Shown: in pieces, positions 1 through 9,251 of the stretch
Position numbering within the stretch: the first letter of the stretch is position 1
Layout of the letters: each line of letters begins with the position of its first letter
Source: Exilibacterium tricleocarpae
Lineage (GTDB): Bacteria; Pseudomonadota; Gammaproteobacteria; Pseudomonadales; Cellvibrionaceae
Reading direction: 5' to 3'
NCBI RefSeq assembly: GCF_007004655.1
Contig: NZ_ML660101.1
Coordinates: forward strand, 62,001 to 126,000
DNA length: 64,000 nt
Made by a program: the position numbers and the translations under genes
Notes under the pieces: model-generated
The model's input: the letters and a program-made list of their open reading frames with translations, nothing else
The model's database searches: none
Told to the model about the DNA's origin: nothing

Positions 1-910
1 CGGCGCGCCCGATTTTAGCGATGTTACTACCCAATACCCCCGCTACCCCGAGGGCGATAGCCGGTTGCCGGTTAAAGCGGAACAGCTTCTGCGGCGGTGT
101 CTGATAGCCGCGCCAGACGTGGGCGATATCCCTGAGGTAGGTAATACGACCTTGTTCGGAAGTCGACACCAGCAGGTTTTGTATCGCCGCCACCGAATCG
201 ATAGCGCCGGACGGATCGATGATAATGCGCCGATCGTCGATAATGACATCGCCGGCGGCCACCACGGCATTCTGCTGTGCCAGGGTGTCGTAAATCGAGG
301 AGATCGACACACCCAGTGCCGCCGCGTTTTCGCGGGATATCTCCACAAAAATCGCCTCCTGCAACTCACCGCCCAGGCTGACTTTCCCAACCCCGTCCAC
401 CTGCAGCAGCTCGCTTTGTAACTGCTTGGCATAGCGGCGCAACTCGGCCGGCGTATAGCCGGCGCCGGTGATCAGGTAGTAAATACCGTAAACATCGCCA
501 AAGTCATCGTTGACTATCGATGTCTCCGCCCCCGGCGGTAACGATTGTTGGGCGTCGGTTACTTTGTTGCGCAGTTTGGTCCAGATCAACTGCAGGTCTG
601 CTTTGGAGGGCGAGAACTCGTACTTGATCTCGACGGTGATTTCGGACACGCCAGCGGCGGAGACCGACTCAATCTTCTTGACTTCCTGCATCTGCTGAAT
701 CGCCCGCTCCAGGGGCTCGCTGACCTCCTCGGCCACTTCCAGCGGGCTGGCGCCGGGATACCGGGTGATCACCAGCGCCTGGCGGATGGTGAATTCCGGG
801 TCTTCGAAACGGGGCATATGCTGGTAGGCGGACCAGCCGCCCATGGCGGTGAGAAGAATAACGATAACACTAAGTACTTTATTCCTGATGGTAAATTCAG
901 CGAGATTCAT
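1..910 (-). CDS. RND efflux pump inner-membrane permease (AcrB/HAE1 family), N-terminal part, cut by window edge
   Basis: Reading leftward from an ATG at 910, the frame stays open to the window edge (303 codons). The protein begins MNLAEFTIRNKVLSVIVILL, giving one N-terminal membrane helix (about residues 10-30), followed by the periplasmic porter region with the RYPGASPLEVAEEV stretch typical of RND permeases. Full family members are about 1000-1050 residues, so roughly 30 percent is visible. The start has a good Shine-Dalgarno (AGGA, 8 bases upstream). It lies 95 bases downstream of the adaptor gene on the same strand, so the two form an adaptor-permease operon for proton-driven export across both membranes. 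The substrate cannot be read from this part. Confidence 0.9.
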   Translation of the reverse strand, partial: MNLAEFTIRNKVLSVIVILLTAMGGWSAYQHMPRFEDPEFTIRQALVITRYPGASPLEVAEEVSEPLERAIQQMQEVKKIESVSAAGVSEITVEIKYEFSPSKADLQLIWTKLRNKVTDAQQSLPPGAETSIVNDDFGDVYGIYYLITGAGYTPAELRRYAKQLQSELLQVDGVGKVSLGGELQEAIFVEISRENAAALGVSISSIYDTLAQQNAVVAAGDVIIDDRRIIIDPSGAIDSVAAIQNLLVSTSEQGRITYLRDIAHVWRGYQTPPQKLFRFNRQPAIALGVAGVLGSNIAKIGRA

Positions 911-1005
911 AGGGGCTGTCCTGGCGTTTTTAGTCGCTGTTCTGTTTTTCGGATCCGCGTTGTTGGGTCCGGGCCGTTAGGTCCGGGTGCGCTTTGCGGC
1001 TGCGG

Positions 1006-2079
1006 CTAATCGGTCCAGGCGCGCACGGTCATACCTTCGGCGAGATAAGCTGCGCCCGCGCCGACAATGGTCTCTCCCGGCATCAGGCCCTTTGTGACCG
1101 TAACCGTCTCACCAATGCCCTGTTTCAGGGTCACCTCGCGTCTGGCGACGGTCATGGTTTCGCTGTTGAGCACCCACACGTAGTTTGCATCGCCTTCACT
1201 CATTACCGCCGGCAGTGGCACGGCTACCCGGTGTCCTTCGCCGCCGGCATTTCTGAGCGTTCTGGACAGTTCCACCGTTGCATTCATACCGGGCAAGATA
1301 AGCAGATCTTCCGGCGGCTTGAAGGTAAAGGTGACCGCGTAGGTTTGTGAGGTGGCGTCGGCCACCAGTGACGCTTCCTCAAACATTGCCTCAATCCGTG
1401 TCCCCGGTGCTGCTTCCAGCGTGACGTAGGCGATACCGGTATCCTCCTGGGCGGGTACCTGGGAGACAATGCGGGCGGGCAGATTAATTGTCACCTCCAG
1501 GCTTTCTACCGCCATCAGTCTGGCTACCAGTTGGCCGGCCTGGATGGTCTGCAGGCGCTGGACCGGTATTTGTGCCAGGGTGCCGGCAAAAGGCGCCTCT
1601 ATAACGGTGTCGCCAAGGGCTTTTTCAGCGATCTCCAGGTTGGCTTTGGCAATATCGCGCTCCGACAGGCGCTGGTCGAGCATACTCTTGGCCACGGCGC
1701 CCTGTTTAGACAGGCGCAAGACTCGCTGGTACTCTTTCTCGGCGTTGTCATACTGGGCTTTGGCCGACGCCGCCTGGTTGCGAAAATCCCGCTGGTCAAG
1801 TTTCGCAATCAGTGCGCCTGCTTCGACTTCCTGGGCCTCTTTAACCGGCAGTTCCTGCAGCAGGCCACTCACCTGGAAACTCAAGTCAGTGATCTGATCC
1901 GCATCGATTACCCCCGGGAAGCGGGCCGTTTCCTGTCCGCTGGCGCCGGCAAGGGTAATCAGTTTAACCGGACGGACCTGCGCCTCCCGGGACTGCTCTG
2001 CCTCTTTGGCACCGCAGGCCATTAGCAGCACCGATGGTGCCACCAGCAAAGCCCAATACAGGAATTTACGCTTTAGCAT
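1006..2079 (-). CDS. RND efflux periplasmic adaptor lipoprotein (membrane fusion protein, HlyD family)
   Basis: 357 residues. The N-terminus carries a lipoprotein signal peptide with lipobox LLMAC (Cys at about residue 22), so it is probably anchored to the inner membrane. The order is that of an MFP: a beta-barrel/lipoyl half (residues about 40-100, with FQVSGLLQELPVKEAQEVEAGALIAKLD), a helical hairpin (about 100-155, rich in Ala, Gln and Arg), the second lipoyl half (VIEAPFAGTLAQIPV) and a C-terminal beta domain. It links the RND permease encoded next to it with an outer-membrane channel. No TolC-like gene is visible here. The start at 2079 has GAGG about 8 bases upstream. Confidence 0.92.
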   Translation of the reverse strand: MLKRKFLYWALLVAPSVLLMACGAKEAEQSREAQVRPVKLITLAGASGQETARFPGVIDADQITDLSFQVSGLLQELPVKEAQEVEAGALIAKLDQRDFRNQAASAKAQYDNAEKEYQRVLRLSKQGAVAKSMLDQRLSERDIAKANLEIAEKALGDTVIEAPFAGTLAQIPVQRLQTIQAGQLVARLMAVESLEVTINLPARIVSQVPAQEDTGIAYVTLEAAPGTRIEAMFEEASLVADATSQTYAVTFTFKPPEDLLILPGMNATVELSRTLRNAGGEGHRVAVPLPAVMSEGDANYVWVLNSETMTVARREVTLKQGIGETVTVTKGLMPGETIVGAGAAYLAEGMTVRAWTD

Positions 2080-2437
2080 GTGTGGGTCCTCTATGTACTA
2101 TCTTACGAGGTAACGTCATTTCGGCGGGTCTGATCGACCACGCTAAATTTATGATTAAAGCTTCGATGACCGAATCGCAGCGGGTATTGTAGTTTGCAAC
2201 TGATTAAATTACACACTGTTTTTTTGAGGGATTAGTTTGTTGAATCGCTCACCCAACGCTGCCGAAGGTTCTGGTCGTCGCATCGGTTAACTCTCCGGGA
2301 TCGGTGTGGTGGTCACTTTGGTGCAGGCGTAAGGGGCAGCCGTGCCTGGCCTTATTGGTGACCGCGCAGCCAATCGGTGCGCAGGGGAGTACCAGTCGGC
2401 TCTGACACCACTGCGGGTGCCAAAGAAGCAGTTCGAA
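2080..2437. other. Intergenic region between the GH-like gene and the efflux operon
   Basis: 358 bases without a credible gene. The part near 2100-2230 is AT-rich and must carry the promoter of the efflux operon on the minus strand, but no clean -35/-10 pair stands out. The part 2250-2437 is more GC-rich. I see no repeat or strong terminator in it. Confidence 0.5.
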
Positions 2438-4945
2438 CTACTCTAGAACCAGTTTGCGAGTAGCCAGGGGCTGCGGGCGTCGTGTCAGCCATATTTCCGG
2501 TTTCAAATTTTTTACGCGACCATTCGCCAGCAGGAAAACGTCCAGTCGTTTAGTTGCCCAGGAGCGATCCAATGGAATGTAGTAAGTGTAATTGCCGGTA
2601 ACGGGCTTTATCTGAAGTTCCCAGGTGTTGGCGGGATAGGCCGGTGCCCGGTCCGCCGCTCCGACTGCCCGACCGTCAACCCGCATCCCGGCATAAACGC
2701 TTTCATTGCCGACTTCCCCCGGTACCGTCACGGCGAGGTAAGCGGCCGGCGCGATTTCATTTAACACGATGGTCTTGTGCCACGCCTGCGAAAAATCCAT
2801 GTTTTGAAAATGGCCAAACAAATTGGACGCCCGCCAATGACTGCGAGGCAGGACTCGATTGTTGCGCACGGCGCTGACTTCGGATAACCAGGCCGGCGCT
2901 TCCGCCATGCGCAGGTAGCGAACGGGGAAACCCTTCGACGGCATGGCTATCTTCATGGTGGGAGCGGCAACAAAACGCACCTCGGTCCAGCTCTTTAGAT
3001 CTTCGGATACTTCTGCAATGATACCCTCGCCAACTTTCAAGGGTTGTATCGAGGCTTCGTCACGGCTTTCGAGAATCAGGGAATCGATATTTTCTACCGT
3101 GCCCATATCCAGACGCAACGCACCGCCGTTCACTGTTGCATCGGGGTCGACATTCCATAGGTAGGACCAGCGCTGCATGCGGAAAAACGCAGTCCGGGAA
3201 TCGCCGTCGAACAGGTTGCGATCCCAGACGCCTCGCTTGATAAACGTCGGCTGTTGGAAAAATGCCTCTCTGGCGGCGTTTACCGCCGCTATATTACTGG
3301 GGCCGGATCGCTGCAGCGCACGGACTTCCAGCGCATTGTTGTCACTGGAGAAGACACTGGTTTCATACAGCGACTCGGCATCCGCAGGGAGGGCAGTACG
3401 CCGGAGGCGGCCGAGACGGCGGTGGGTGGCTTCGTTTAGGGTGGTGCCCGGAAAAACCACTTCCCTCTCGTTCCCCTGCAACAGCTCGCCGGCATCGAGG
3501 CCGTCGAGCTGCGCCGATTTGAAACCACGGGTCCCGGTGAGCGAGACTCTGGCAACTTCACCGGGATTACCGGTCAGTAAAATTTCCACCGGTTGGCCGC
3601 TTACATGCTTTACCACGTCGTAGTCTGTACCGAGAACCGCCAAGTCCCGGTTTGTCGTCACCCGCACCAAAGCGCTGCGAAAGGGCGCAACAGTAACGGG
3701 GACTTTCGCACCGTAAGAAAATTCCCCGACCACCCGTTCGCCCGGGTGCAGCCGGCGCACCTCATAGCTCGATGCCGGCGCCGGCCGCTCCAAACCGATT
3801 TCGTCGGACAGCCTGAGTGTGTAGGTAACCGGTTGCCAGGAAAGATTGCGCAGGGTCAGCAGACGCGTCTGCCCATCGCCCCGGGCCACCGCAAAGGGAC
3901 CGTAGCGGCGCTGCGGCAGGACTTTCCCGTGCACCAGTATGTCGCGGTACTTTCTTGCCAGGTTAAAGAGACGGGCAAGTTTCGGGTACTCGTCATCCCT
4001 TAACAACCAGGGGTTGCAGTAAATCTGTGGTGACAAGATAAGTGCGCGATTGAACGCCTGCAGCACCAGTTCGTCGTCCCAATAGTCGAGAGATGCCGAG
4101 AAGCAGACGCCGTGATCCTCGGTGAGCCGCGACAGGTTTGGGGGTAACCCGCGTGCCAGAGCGGCGGCACGATGGTGGGGCGCCGGCTGCTGGTTGGCCA
4201 GATGCACATCGATATAGGTTTCCTGCCCTTCCCAGAGAAAGGTGGTGGCATGAGGTGTCCCGACTTCGCCGAGGTTTAAACGGTGATTCAGCAGAATAAG
4301 GTCGGGGGCGACCTGGCGACACAGTGTCATCATACGTGCAAACGCCTGTTGTTTTTCATCCCGCAATTGTCCTGCCACGGAATCGAATTTAAACAGCGCA
4401 AAATTGTAGCGGTCACACAGCTCCACCATCATTCGAATACGCTCGTGTTCTTGTGCAGGCGTGTTGCCAAAACCGTCGGGGCCGCCCCAGACCCCGAGAC
4501 GAATGCCCAGTTCCTTCGCCTTTCGATAGACGGGGTCAAAGCCGTTTGGGAAGTGCTGTCGAAACCTCTCCGAGGCCGTCGAGCCGTACCAGCGTTTGCC
4601 GTCGATAGTGCCGGCATCGAAGGCGTAGATATCCAGTTGCAGTCCATATTCCTGTTTTAGCCAGGCGAAAAAAGCCAGGTTTTCCAGGGTCTGGGCTGCA
4701 GTTGCACCCTCGTTGGTATTGTTAATCCAGGAAAAATATTGAGCTTTCGCCGGTGTCTGCTCGCCGGCACCGGCGTAGACCGGCGCCGCGCTCGCAGCCC
4801 CGACCGTGTTGTCTGCGACTTCTGTCTCTGTCGCTTTGGCTATTGCGGGTAAAGCGGCGCCCAGGTACAGACCTGCCAGAACGCCGCGCGACCACATCTT
4901 GCCAGGTTTACTGCGAGCGCGCACCTCAGAGCGCACTGAAGTCAT
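2438..4945 (-). CDS. Secreted glycoside hydrolase-like protein (clan GH-D / alpha-galactosidase-like TIM barrel plus C-terminal beta domains)
   Basis: 835 residues from ATG 4945. A second start at 4897 would put a classical signal peptide (MWSRGVLAGLYLGAALPAIA) at the very N-terminus and remove a 20-base overlap with the upstream receptor gene; it may be the true one. Residues about 65-330 read like a melibiase-type barrel: GLQLDIYAFDAGTIDG, then LGIRLGVWGGPDGFG, then NFALFKFDSV, where KFD matches the K-x-D nucleophile strand of GH27/GH36. Residues about 560-660 (DGDSRTAFFRMQ...GGALRLDMGTVENIDSL) look like an F5/8-type-C galactose-binding fold. Its place behind a TonB receptor and near a LacI regulator suggests work on an imported or surface-bound glycan. 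The family call is from motifs; substrate unknown. Confidence 0.6.
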   Translation of the reverse strand: MTSVRSEVRARSKPGKMWSRGVLAGLYLGAALPAIAKATETEVADNTVGAASAAPVYAGAGEQTPAKAQYFSWINNTNEGATAAQTLENLAFFAWLKQEYGLQLDIYAFDAGTIDGKRWYGSTASERFRQHFPNGFDPVYRKAKELGIRLGVWGGPDGFGNTPAQEHERIRMMVELCDRYNFALFKFDSVAGQLRDEKQQAFARMMTLCRQVAPDLILLNHRLNLGEVGTPHATTFLWEGQETYIDVHLANQQPAPHHRAAALARGLPPNLSRLTEDHGVCFSASLDYWDDELVLQAFNRALILSPQIYCNPWLLRDDEYPKLARLFNLARKYRDILVHGKVLPQRRYGPFAVARGDGQTRLLTLRNLSWQPVTYTLRLSDEIGLERPAPASSYEVRRLHPGERVVGEFSYGAKVPVTVAPFRSALVRVTTNRDLAVLGTDYDVVKHVSGQPVEILLTGNPGEVARVSLTGTRGFKSAQLDGLDAGELLQGNEREVVFPGTTLNEATHRRLGRLRRTALPADAESLYETSVFSSDNNALEVRALQRSGPSNIAAVNAAREAFFQQPTFIKRGVWDRNLFDGDSRTAFFRMQRWSYLWNVDPDATVNGGALRLDMGTVENIDSLILESRDEASIQPLKVGEGIIAEVSEDLKSWTEVRFVAAPTMKIAMPSKGFPVRYLRMAEAPAWLSEVSAVRNNRVLPRSHWRASNLFGHFQNMDFSQAWHKTIVLNEIAPAAYLAVTVPGEVGNESVYAGMRVDGRAVGAADRAPAYPANTWELQIKPVTGNYTYYIPLDRSWATKRLDVFLLANGRVKNLKPEIWLTRRPQPLATRKLVLE

Positions 4946-7214
4946 AGCCGATACTGAGACGCAGAGAGCGGCCTAAAATCGGTCGGCCGTTGGGCGAGGC
5001 CGGGTTGCGGGGATCGCCCTCGGTGATACCGTCGGAATCGCTGACGTTGTCCATATGGAGTTGGAAAAAGATACCGGATTCAGCTTGTAACTGTAAACCT
5101 AAATCATACTTCTCGTAACTCGGCAAGTCGACTTCATTGTCCAGGTCCCCGAAGCGATCATCGACAAAGGTTGCTGCGGCGTAGAGCGTTCCGTTAAATT
5201 CACCGACGGTAAAGTCGTAGCTCGGCTCCAGGCGAAACTGAAAGTCGGGTTGGCGCAACACGGTATTGCCGACATTCGAGGCTATGGTCGATTCGGTGAC
5301 CTCGGTATCCTGCACCACGCCGCTCAGTGTCACTCTCACCGGACCGAACTCCGTCACGGCATCAATTTCCAGGCCCATCGCCTCGGTTTCGAAGGCCGAT
5401 GCCGTCGCATTGCCGCCGACAACACTGTCGAACGAATCGTTGGTGTTAAAAAATGCGGTGGCGAACACATCGAACCTTTCAGAGCCGTACTTGACGCCGA
5501 GTTCGTACTGGTCGATATCGTTGACTTCCAATTGATTTTCACGAACATTGTCAAAGCTCGGAAACAGGAAACCTTTTGAGTAGCGTGCAAATATACCGGT
5601 GTTGTCGTTGACATCCCAGTTGACACCGGCCGTATACGCGATTTGGTCATCCTCGATCTTGGTGTTTATATCGCGGGTACCGTCCGGGAAGCCCTCGCCA
5701 TCGTTGCTGGTGTCTGCTGAGTAGGTGATCTCGATTTCCTCCCAGCGGATGCCGAGGTCCACGCGCCAGTCGTCGTTGACCTGCCAGGAGTCCGCCAGGT
5801 AGAACGCGGTGGTGCGGGCGTCGCCAACGGCGGCTAGACCGAATCCGAAACCGGCATCGCCGCCGGCTGCGGCGATATCGTCGGGCGTTATGGCAGGATC
5901 GAGAAAGTCACCGTTTGCCGTGTTGTGTACCGCTACCGGGTTACCCAGGGACCAGAAGTCGTCGACGGAAAAGTCTGACTGGTACAGGCCGAAAGTGACA
6001 TCATGCTGATCTGCAAAGGTTTTGCTCAGGCTCAAGTCGTTGACGAACGACCTGATCTCCTTGAGGACCACCCAGTGGCCATAGGTTTGAACAAAGTCGT
6101 CGTCCGCCAGGGTTTCGCCGCCCTGAGTGGTGACCGGCCCGGCGATTTGGGCGCTCAGTGCCGAAGCCCGGATGGCGCTGCCGGCCGGTACGAAACCGAA
6201 TGTATTGGCGTCGCCGGTGGTGAGGCCGAGCCGGTCGCGCAATACCCAGCCGTCGCCGAACTCAAACTCGATATCGGCACCGGAGACCGAACCGTCCCAG
6301 CCGCGACCGCGGGCAAAATCAAAAACCCGGGTATCGCCGTTGGCGTTTATCTGAATTTCCCGCTGGCGGGTGGCGTTGCCGAGCTGTGAAAACTCGCCTT
6401 CGTCGAGACCGGCGTTCAGCGAAAACGGCAGGTACCACTGGCCGTGGTCGTCAGTGACGCGGGTAAATACGTTGATCACGCCACGGTCGAATTCCCGGGT
6501 CAGGTTGATAGTGAACTGCTCGCCTTTTTCAGAGGTAAACTCAGCGTCGCGAATACCGGGTGACTGCTGCACATAGCCGCCGATCATATAATAAGTATCC
6601 TCGGCGAGCTTGCCGCTCAGCACGCCATCGAAGCGCCGTAAATCATAGTCGGATGTCGTGTACTTGATGCGCCCCTCGGTTTCCTCACCGCCTCGCTTTA
6701 GATTGAAGTTTACCGTAAGGCCCGGCTCTCCCTTGCCGAACACCGCGCCGGGTCCGCCGCGCAGGCCTTCAACAGATGCAATGGTCTCGTCGATACGGAA
6801 AATGGACGACTGCTCAAAGAACGACAGCGACTCGGTGCCGTAAATTGGCGCGCCGTTGATGGTGAGGGTGACAAACGGGGCATCGCCGCCGCCGGGCAGG
6901 CCGCGCACATCAATGTTGGCGCCGGCCACACCACCGGAACTCTCGGCCCAGACGCCGGGTATCGACTTGAACAGGTCGGCGGTGCTCTTCGGTGCAAAGC
7001 GTTCGATTTGTTCGGGGTTCAGGGTACTCACGGCGAAAGAGACATCCTGCTTGTTAATGCCTGCACCGCCGGCGGTTCCCACCACGATCACTTCGTCGAT
7101 GGTCTCGTTCGAGCCACTTTGCTGGGCAATGGCTGCGGCCAGGGGGTTGAGGGTTGCAAGGGTCAATAGGCAGGTTACTGCGCTGTGTCTGGTGGGGGTG
7201 ATGGGGGCTTTCAC
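4926..7214 (-). CDS. TonB-dependent outer-membrane receptor
   Basis: 762 residues with a GTG start preceded by GAGGAG about 7 bases upstream. A signal peptide ends near AAAIAQQ (about residue 30). Next comes a TonB box-like DEVIVVG, then the plug (TADLFKSIPGVWAESSGG, IDVRGLPGGGDAPFVTLTINGAPIYG, ASVEGLRGGPGAVFGKGEPGLTVNFNLK). The remainder is a 22-strand barrel pattern ending SIGYDFSAL, so the usual terminal aromatic residue is three positions from the end. The gene faces away from the LacI regulator across a shared promoter region and runs into the GH-like gene. It probably imports an oligosaccharide handled by that enzyme. Confidence 0.93.
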   Translation of the reverse strand: MKAPITPTRHSAVTCLLTLATLNPLAAAIAQQSGSNETIDEVIVVGTAGGAGINKQDVSFAVSTLNPEQIERFAPKSTADLFKSIPGVWAESSGGVAGANIDVRGLPGGGDAPFVTLTINGAPIYGTESLSFFEQSSIFRIDETIASVEGLRGGPGAVFGKGEPGLTVNFNLKRGGEETEGRIKYTTSDYDLRRFDGVLSGKLAEDTYYMIGGYVQQSPGIRDAEFTSEKGEQFTINLTREFDRGVINVFTRVTDDHGQWYLPFSLNAGLDEGEFSQLGNATRQREIQINANGDTRVFDFARGRGWDGSVSGADIEFEFGDGWVLRDRLGLTTGDANTFGFVPAGSAIRASALSAQIAGPVTTQGGETLADDDFVQTYGHWVVLKEIRSFVNDLSLSKTFADQHDVTFGLYQSDFSVDDFWSLGNPVAVHNTANGDFLDPAITPDDIAAAGGDAGFGFGLAAVGDARTTAFYLADSWQVNDDWRVDLGIRWEEIEITYSADTSNDGEGFPDGTRDINTKIEDDQIAYTAGVNWDVNDNTGIFARYSKGFLFPSFDNVRENQLEVNDIDQYELGVKYGSERFDVFATAFFNTNDSFDSVVGGNATASAFETEAMGLEIDAVTEFGPVRVTLSGVVQDTEVTESTIASNVGNTVLRQPDFQFRLEPSYDFTVGEFNGTLYAAATFVDDRFGDLDNEVDLPSYEKYDLGLQLQAESGIFFQLHMDNVSDSDGITEGDPRNPASPNGRPILGRSLRLSIGYDFSAL

Positions 7215-7341
7215 TGGTTTCTCTCCTCTCTACTCGCCTACTTTGATGGGCTTGGTATCAGGCTGACCGGCTCGGTTCCGGGCGAGGCCGTTAGATTATG
7301 GATGGCACAAAAACCGTCTTTTTATCGAGTCTAATACACGC

Positions 7342-7378
7342 TGAAATGCATTTCAATGGTATATTGAAATGCATTTCA
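7342..7378. promoter_or_regulatory. Two perfect 14-bp palindromic operators (LacI-family type)
   Basis: The palindrome TGAAATGCATTTCA occurs exactly at 7342-7355 and again at 7365-7378, with centres 23 bp apart (about two helical turns). It sits between the divergent receptor (start 7214) and the LacI gene (start 7528). Paired palindromes placed like this fit a LacI-type dimer of dimers controlling the receptor/hydrolase genes and perhaps the regulator itself. Confidence 0.8.
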
Positions 7379-7527
7379 GTGGTCTTTTACAAGCTTTTTC
7401 TGTTGTATTGTTGCAAGGAATGATTTGTACGCCAGGCCGGAAGTGTAATTCGGCCTCCAACGCCAGATGGCCGTTACAACGGCTGCGATCGAAGCTACAC
7501 TGTCGCCAGATCGAGCAGGAGCAAACA

Positions 7528-8538
7528 GTGTCACTCAAGCAAACCATCACCATGGGCGATATCGCCGCCCTCGCCAAGGTCTCCAAACCGACCGTGTCCA
7601 GGGCTCTCAACGACAGCCCGCTGGTGAACCCCGAGACTAAAAAGCATGTGTTGTCTATCGCGCGCCAGTATGGTTACGCCGTCAACCGCAATGCCCAGAA
7701 ATTGCGCCACAAAAACACCGATACCATCGGCGTGTCGATAGATTTTGGCTCGCATCGTGAGAACCATATTTCCGATCCCTTTATTCTGGAGTTGCTGGCG
7801 GGGGTCTCGGAGGCGCTGGGTAACCTGAACCAGGATTTACTGCTCTGTGCGCCAAGGCATAACGACACCGACTCGCTGTACCATATCTATTCGTCCCGCG
7901 GCGCTGATGGTTTTATTTTTCTCGGCCAGGGGCACCGGATGGATATGCTCGATGAATTTGCCTCCACCGGCGCCCCGTTTGTGGTGTGGGGCGCGCCGAC
8001 AAAAAATACCGACTATTGTGTGGTCGGCAGTGACAACCTGGCCGGCGGACAGATGGCGGGCCGTTATTTTCTGGAACGGGGAAGACGCAATTTTCTCTTT
8101 ATCGGGGATATATCCCACAGCGAAATTTATTGGCGTTACAAGGGATTGCAGCAAGCTGTCGAGGAGAGTGGAGCGCCGGTTGCGCTCAACCATATCGCGT
8201 TGAACAACTTTTCCTATGAATCCGCTTTCGATGCCGCCGATGGCTACCTCAACACCGCCGACTCGCGACCGGATGCGGTATTGGCTTACAGCGACACGGC
8301 GGCAATGGCCTTTATTCGCCTGCTGGCCGATCGGGGGCTGAAAGTACCCGAAGATGTTTCCGTGGTGGGTTACAACGATATCCCCGCGGCCAGTTACTTC
8401 AGCCCCCGCATTACCACTGTTCGACAGGACACTTATCAGGCCGGCAAGCTGCTGGTGAGCAAACTCATGCAGATTTTGGACAATGAGAATCCAAAATCCG
8501 GGACCATTAAGACAGAGCTGATTGTCAGGGATACCTGA
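7528..8538 (+). CDS. LacI-family transcriptional regulator
   Basis: 336 residues from GTG 7528. The frame is open further upstream to an ATG inside the operator at 7369, but AGGAG lies 6-7 bases before the GTG, and the helix-turn-helix (MGDIAALAKVSKPTVSRALN) then begins at the usual distance from the N-terminus. The rest is a periplasmic-binding-protein-like ligand domain (IGVSIDFGS, GADGFIFLGQG, VVGSDNLAGGQMAGRYFLERG, PDAVLAYSDTAAM, EDVSVVGYNDIPAASYFSPRITTVRQD). The length is normal for the family. It is probably the local repressor acting on the twin palindromes just upstream, with a sugar or sugar derivative as inducer. Confidence 0.93.
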   Translation: MSLKQTITMGDIAALAKVSKPTVSRALNDSPLVNPETKKHVLSIARQYGYAVNRNAQKLRHKNTDTIGVSIDFGSHRENHISDPFILELLAGVSEALGNLNQDLLLCAPRHNDTDSLYHIYSSRGADGFIFLGQGHRMDMLDEFASTGAPFVVWGAPTKNTDYCVVGSDNLAGGQMAGRYFLERGRRNFLFIGDISHSEIYWRYKGLQQAVEESGAPVALNHIALNNFSYESAFDAADGYLNTADSRPDAVLAYSDTAAMAFIRLLADRGLKVPEDVSVVGYNDIPAASYFSPRITTVRQDTYQAGKLLVSKLMQILDNENPKSGTIKTELIVRDT

Positions 8539-8571
8539 GTGTCTGTGTTTTCCGAAACAGATGAAACAGAT

Positions 8572-8690
8572 GGGACGCCTGCAACTTAGCAACTTAGTGG
8601 GTGCATTCCAGTTCTGGCTTGTTATCGAGTAAGCTAATTTTTAGTCGCTTAAGTTGCTAAGTTGCTAAGTTGCTAAGTTGCAGGCGTCCC
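8572..8690. repeat. Inverted repeat (26-bp perfect arms) with internal 8-bp tandem copies
   Basis: Arms at 8572-8597 and 8665-8690 are perfect reverse complements of 26 bases. Inside and around the right arm the octamer TTGCTAAG is repeated about 3.5 times from 8653. The outer ten bases of the right arm (CAGGCGTCCC) directly abut the 235-bp element at 8691 and recur exactly on its other side. The structure lies just downstream of the LacI gene and could act as a terminator or be part of a nested mobile element. There is no T-tract. Confidence 0.75.
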
Positions 8691-8925
8691 GAATGGCACT
8701 GCCTTAAGCAACTATGTGCCAATTGACCGGTCTGGCCCTGGCTGAAGCCTTCAGAAACACGTTGTGAACCCGTCCCTGGGAACTTCACGACAGCATCCCT
8801 GCTGTCGAGAGTTTCTGAAGGCTTCAGCCAGGGCCAGACCTCCCTCCAGTACGCTTAACCGTGTCCGATGAGCCTGGAGCGGCGATCGACAAACTGAGGC
8901 AAGTACGCTTAAGGCAGTGCCATTC
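8691..8925 (+). mobile_element. 235-bp palindromic element, copy A (MITE-like, carries forked hairpin)
   Basis: Both ends are the same perfect 19-bp terminal inverted repeat (GAATGGCACTGCCTTAAGC at 8691-8709 and its complement at 8907-8925). Ten-base direct repeats (CAGGCGTCCC) touch both ends (8681-8690 and 8926-8935), as expected of a target duplication. The interior has a perfect 30-bp stem (8729-8758 with 8811-8840) enclosing a 52-nt core with two small hairpins whose loops read TCCC. Copies C (47343-47577) and D (47589-47823) have exactly the same length. No protein is encoded. Confidence 0.85.
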
Positions 8926-9251
8926 CAGGCGTCCCCAATGGCATGGAAAGGCCTCTTGGGCTGCTGCGAAAGTTGCTCCACTGACCGGCACTATCCTTCA
9001 TTTCCCGCTCTGGTGCTCTCGCTTGCTGTCTCCAGGGGAGTTTGATGTCTACGCCTTTGAGTGATTGACCATTAATGTAGACTATCTCCGATATCTATTG
9101 TTGCGATCAATTTTGTTTTAAACCAATATGCATATTTGAAATATAAAATTAATAAAATCTTAACTAAAACTATATTCATAGTTAATAAGACACCCTGAAT
9201 AATAGTTGGCGCGCCAATAAACCTCTGAGTTTTATACGAGAAGCCAACGCT
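8926..9251. other. Intergenic region upstream of the metallophosphoesterase gene
   Basis: The first 130 bases continue the repeat-rich zone (a CAATGGCATGG just after the direct repeat may be a decayed end of another copy). Bases 9070-9230 are strikingly AT-rich compared with the surroundings and presumably hold the promoter of the gene at 9252. No gene is visible. Confidence 0.5.

Noticed and set aside
7369-7527. Upstream extension of the LacI reading frame
   Set aside because: It would start inside the second operator, and the added residues do not belong to the family; the GTG at 7528 has a proper ribosome-binding site.
8653-8680. CRISPR array
   Set aside because: The octamer repeats are far too short and have no spacers; no cas gene is present.
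8729-8840. Integron attC site
   Set aside because: The forked palindromes lack the GTTRRRY/RYYYAAC core sites, and no integron integrase is present in the window.
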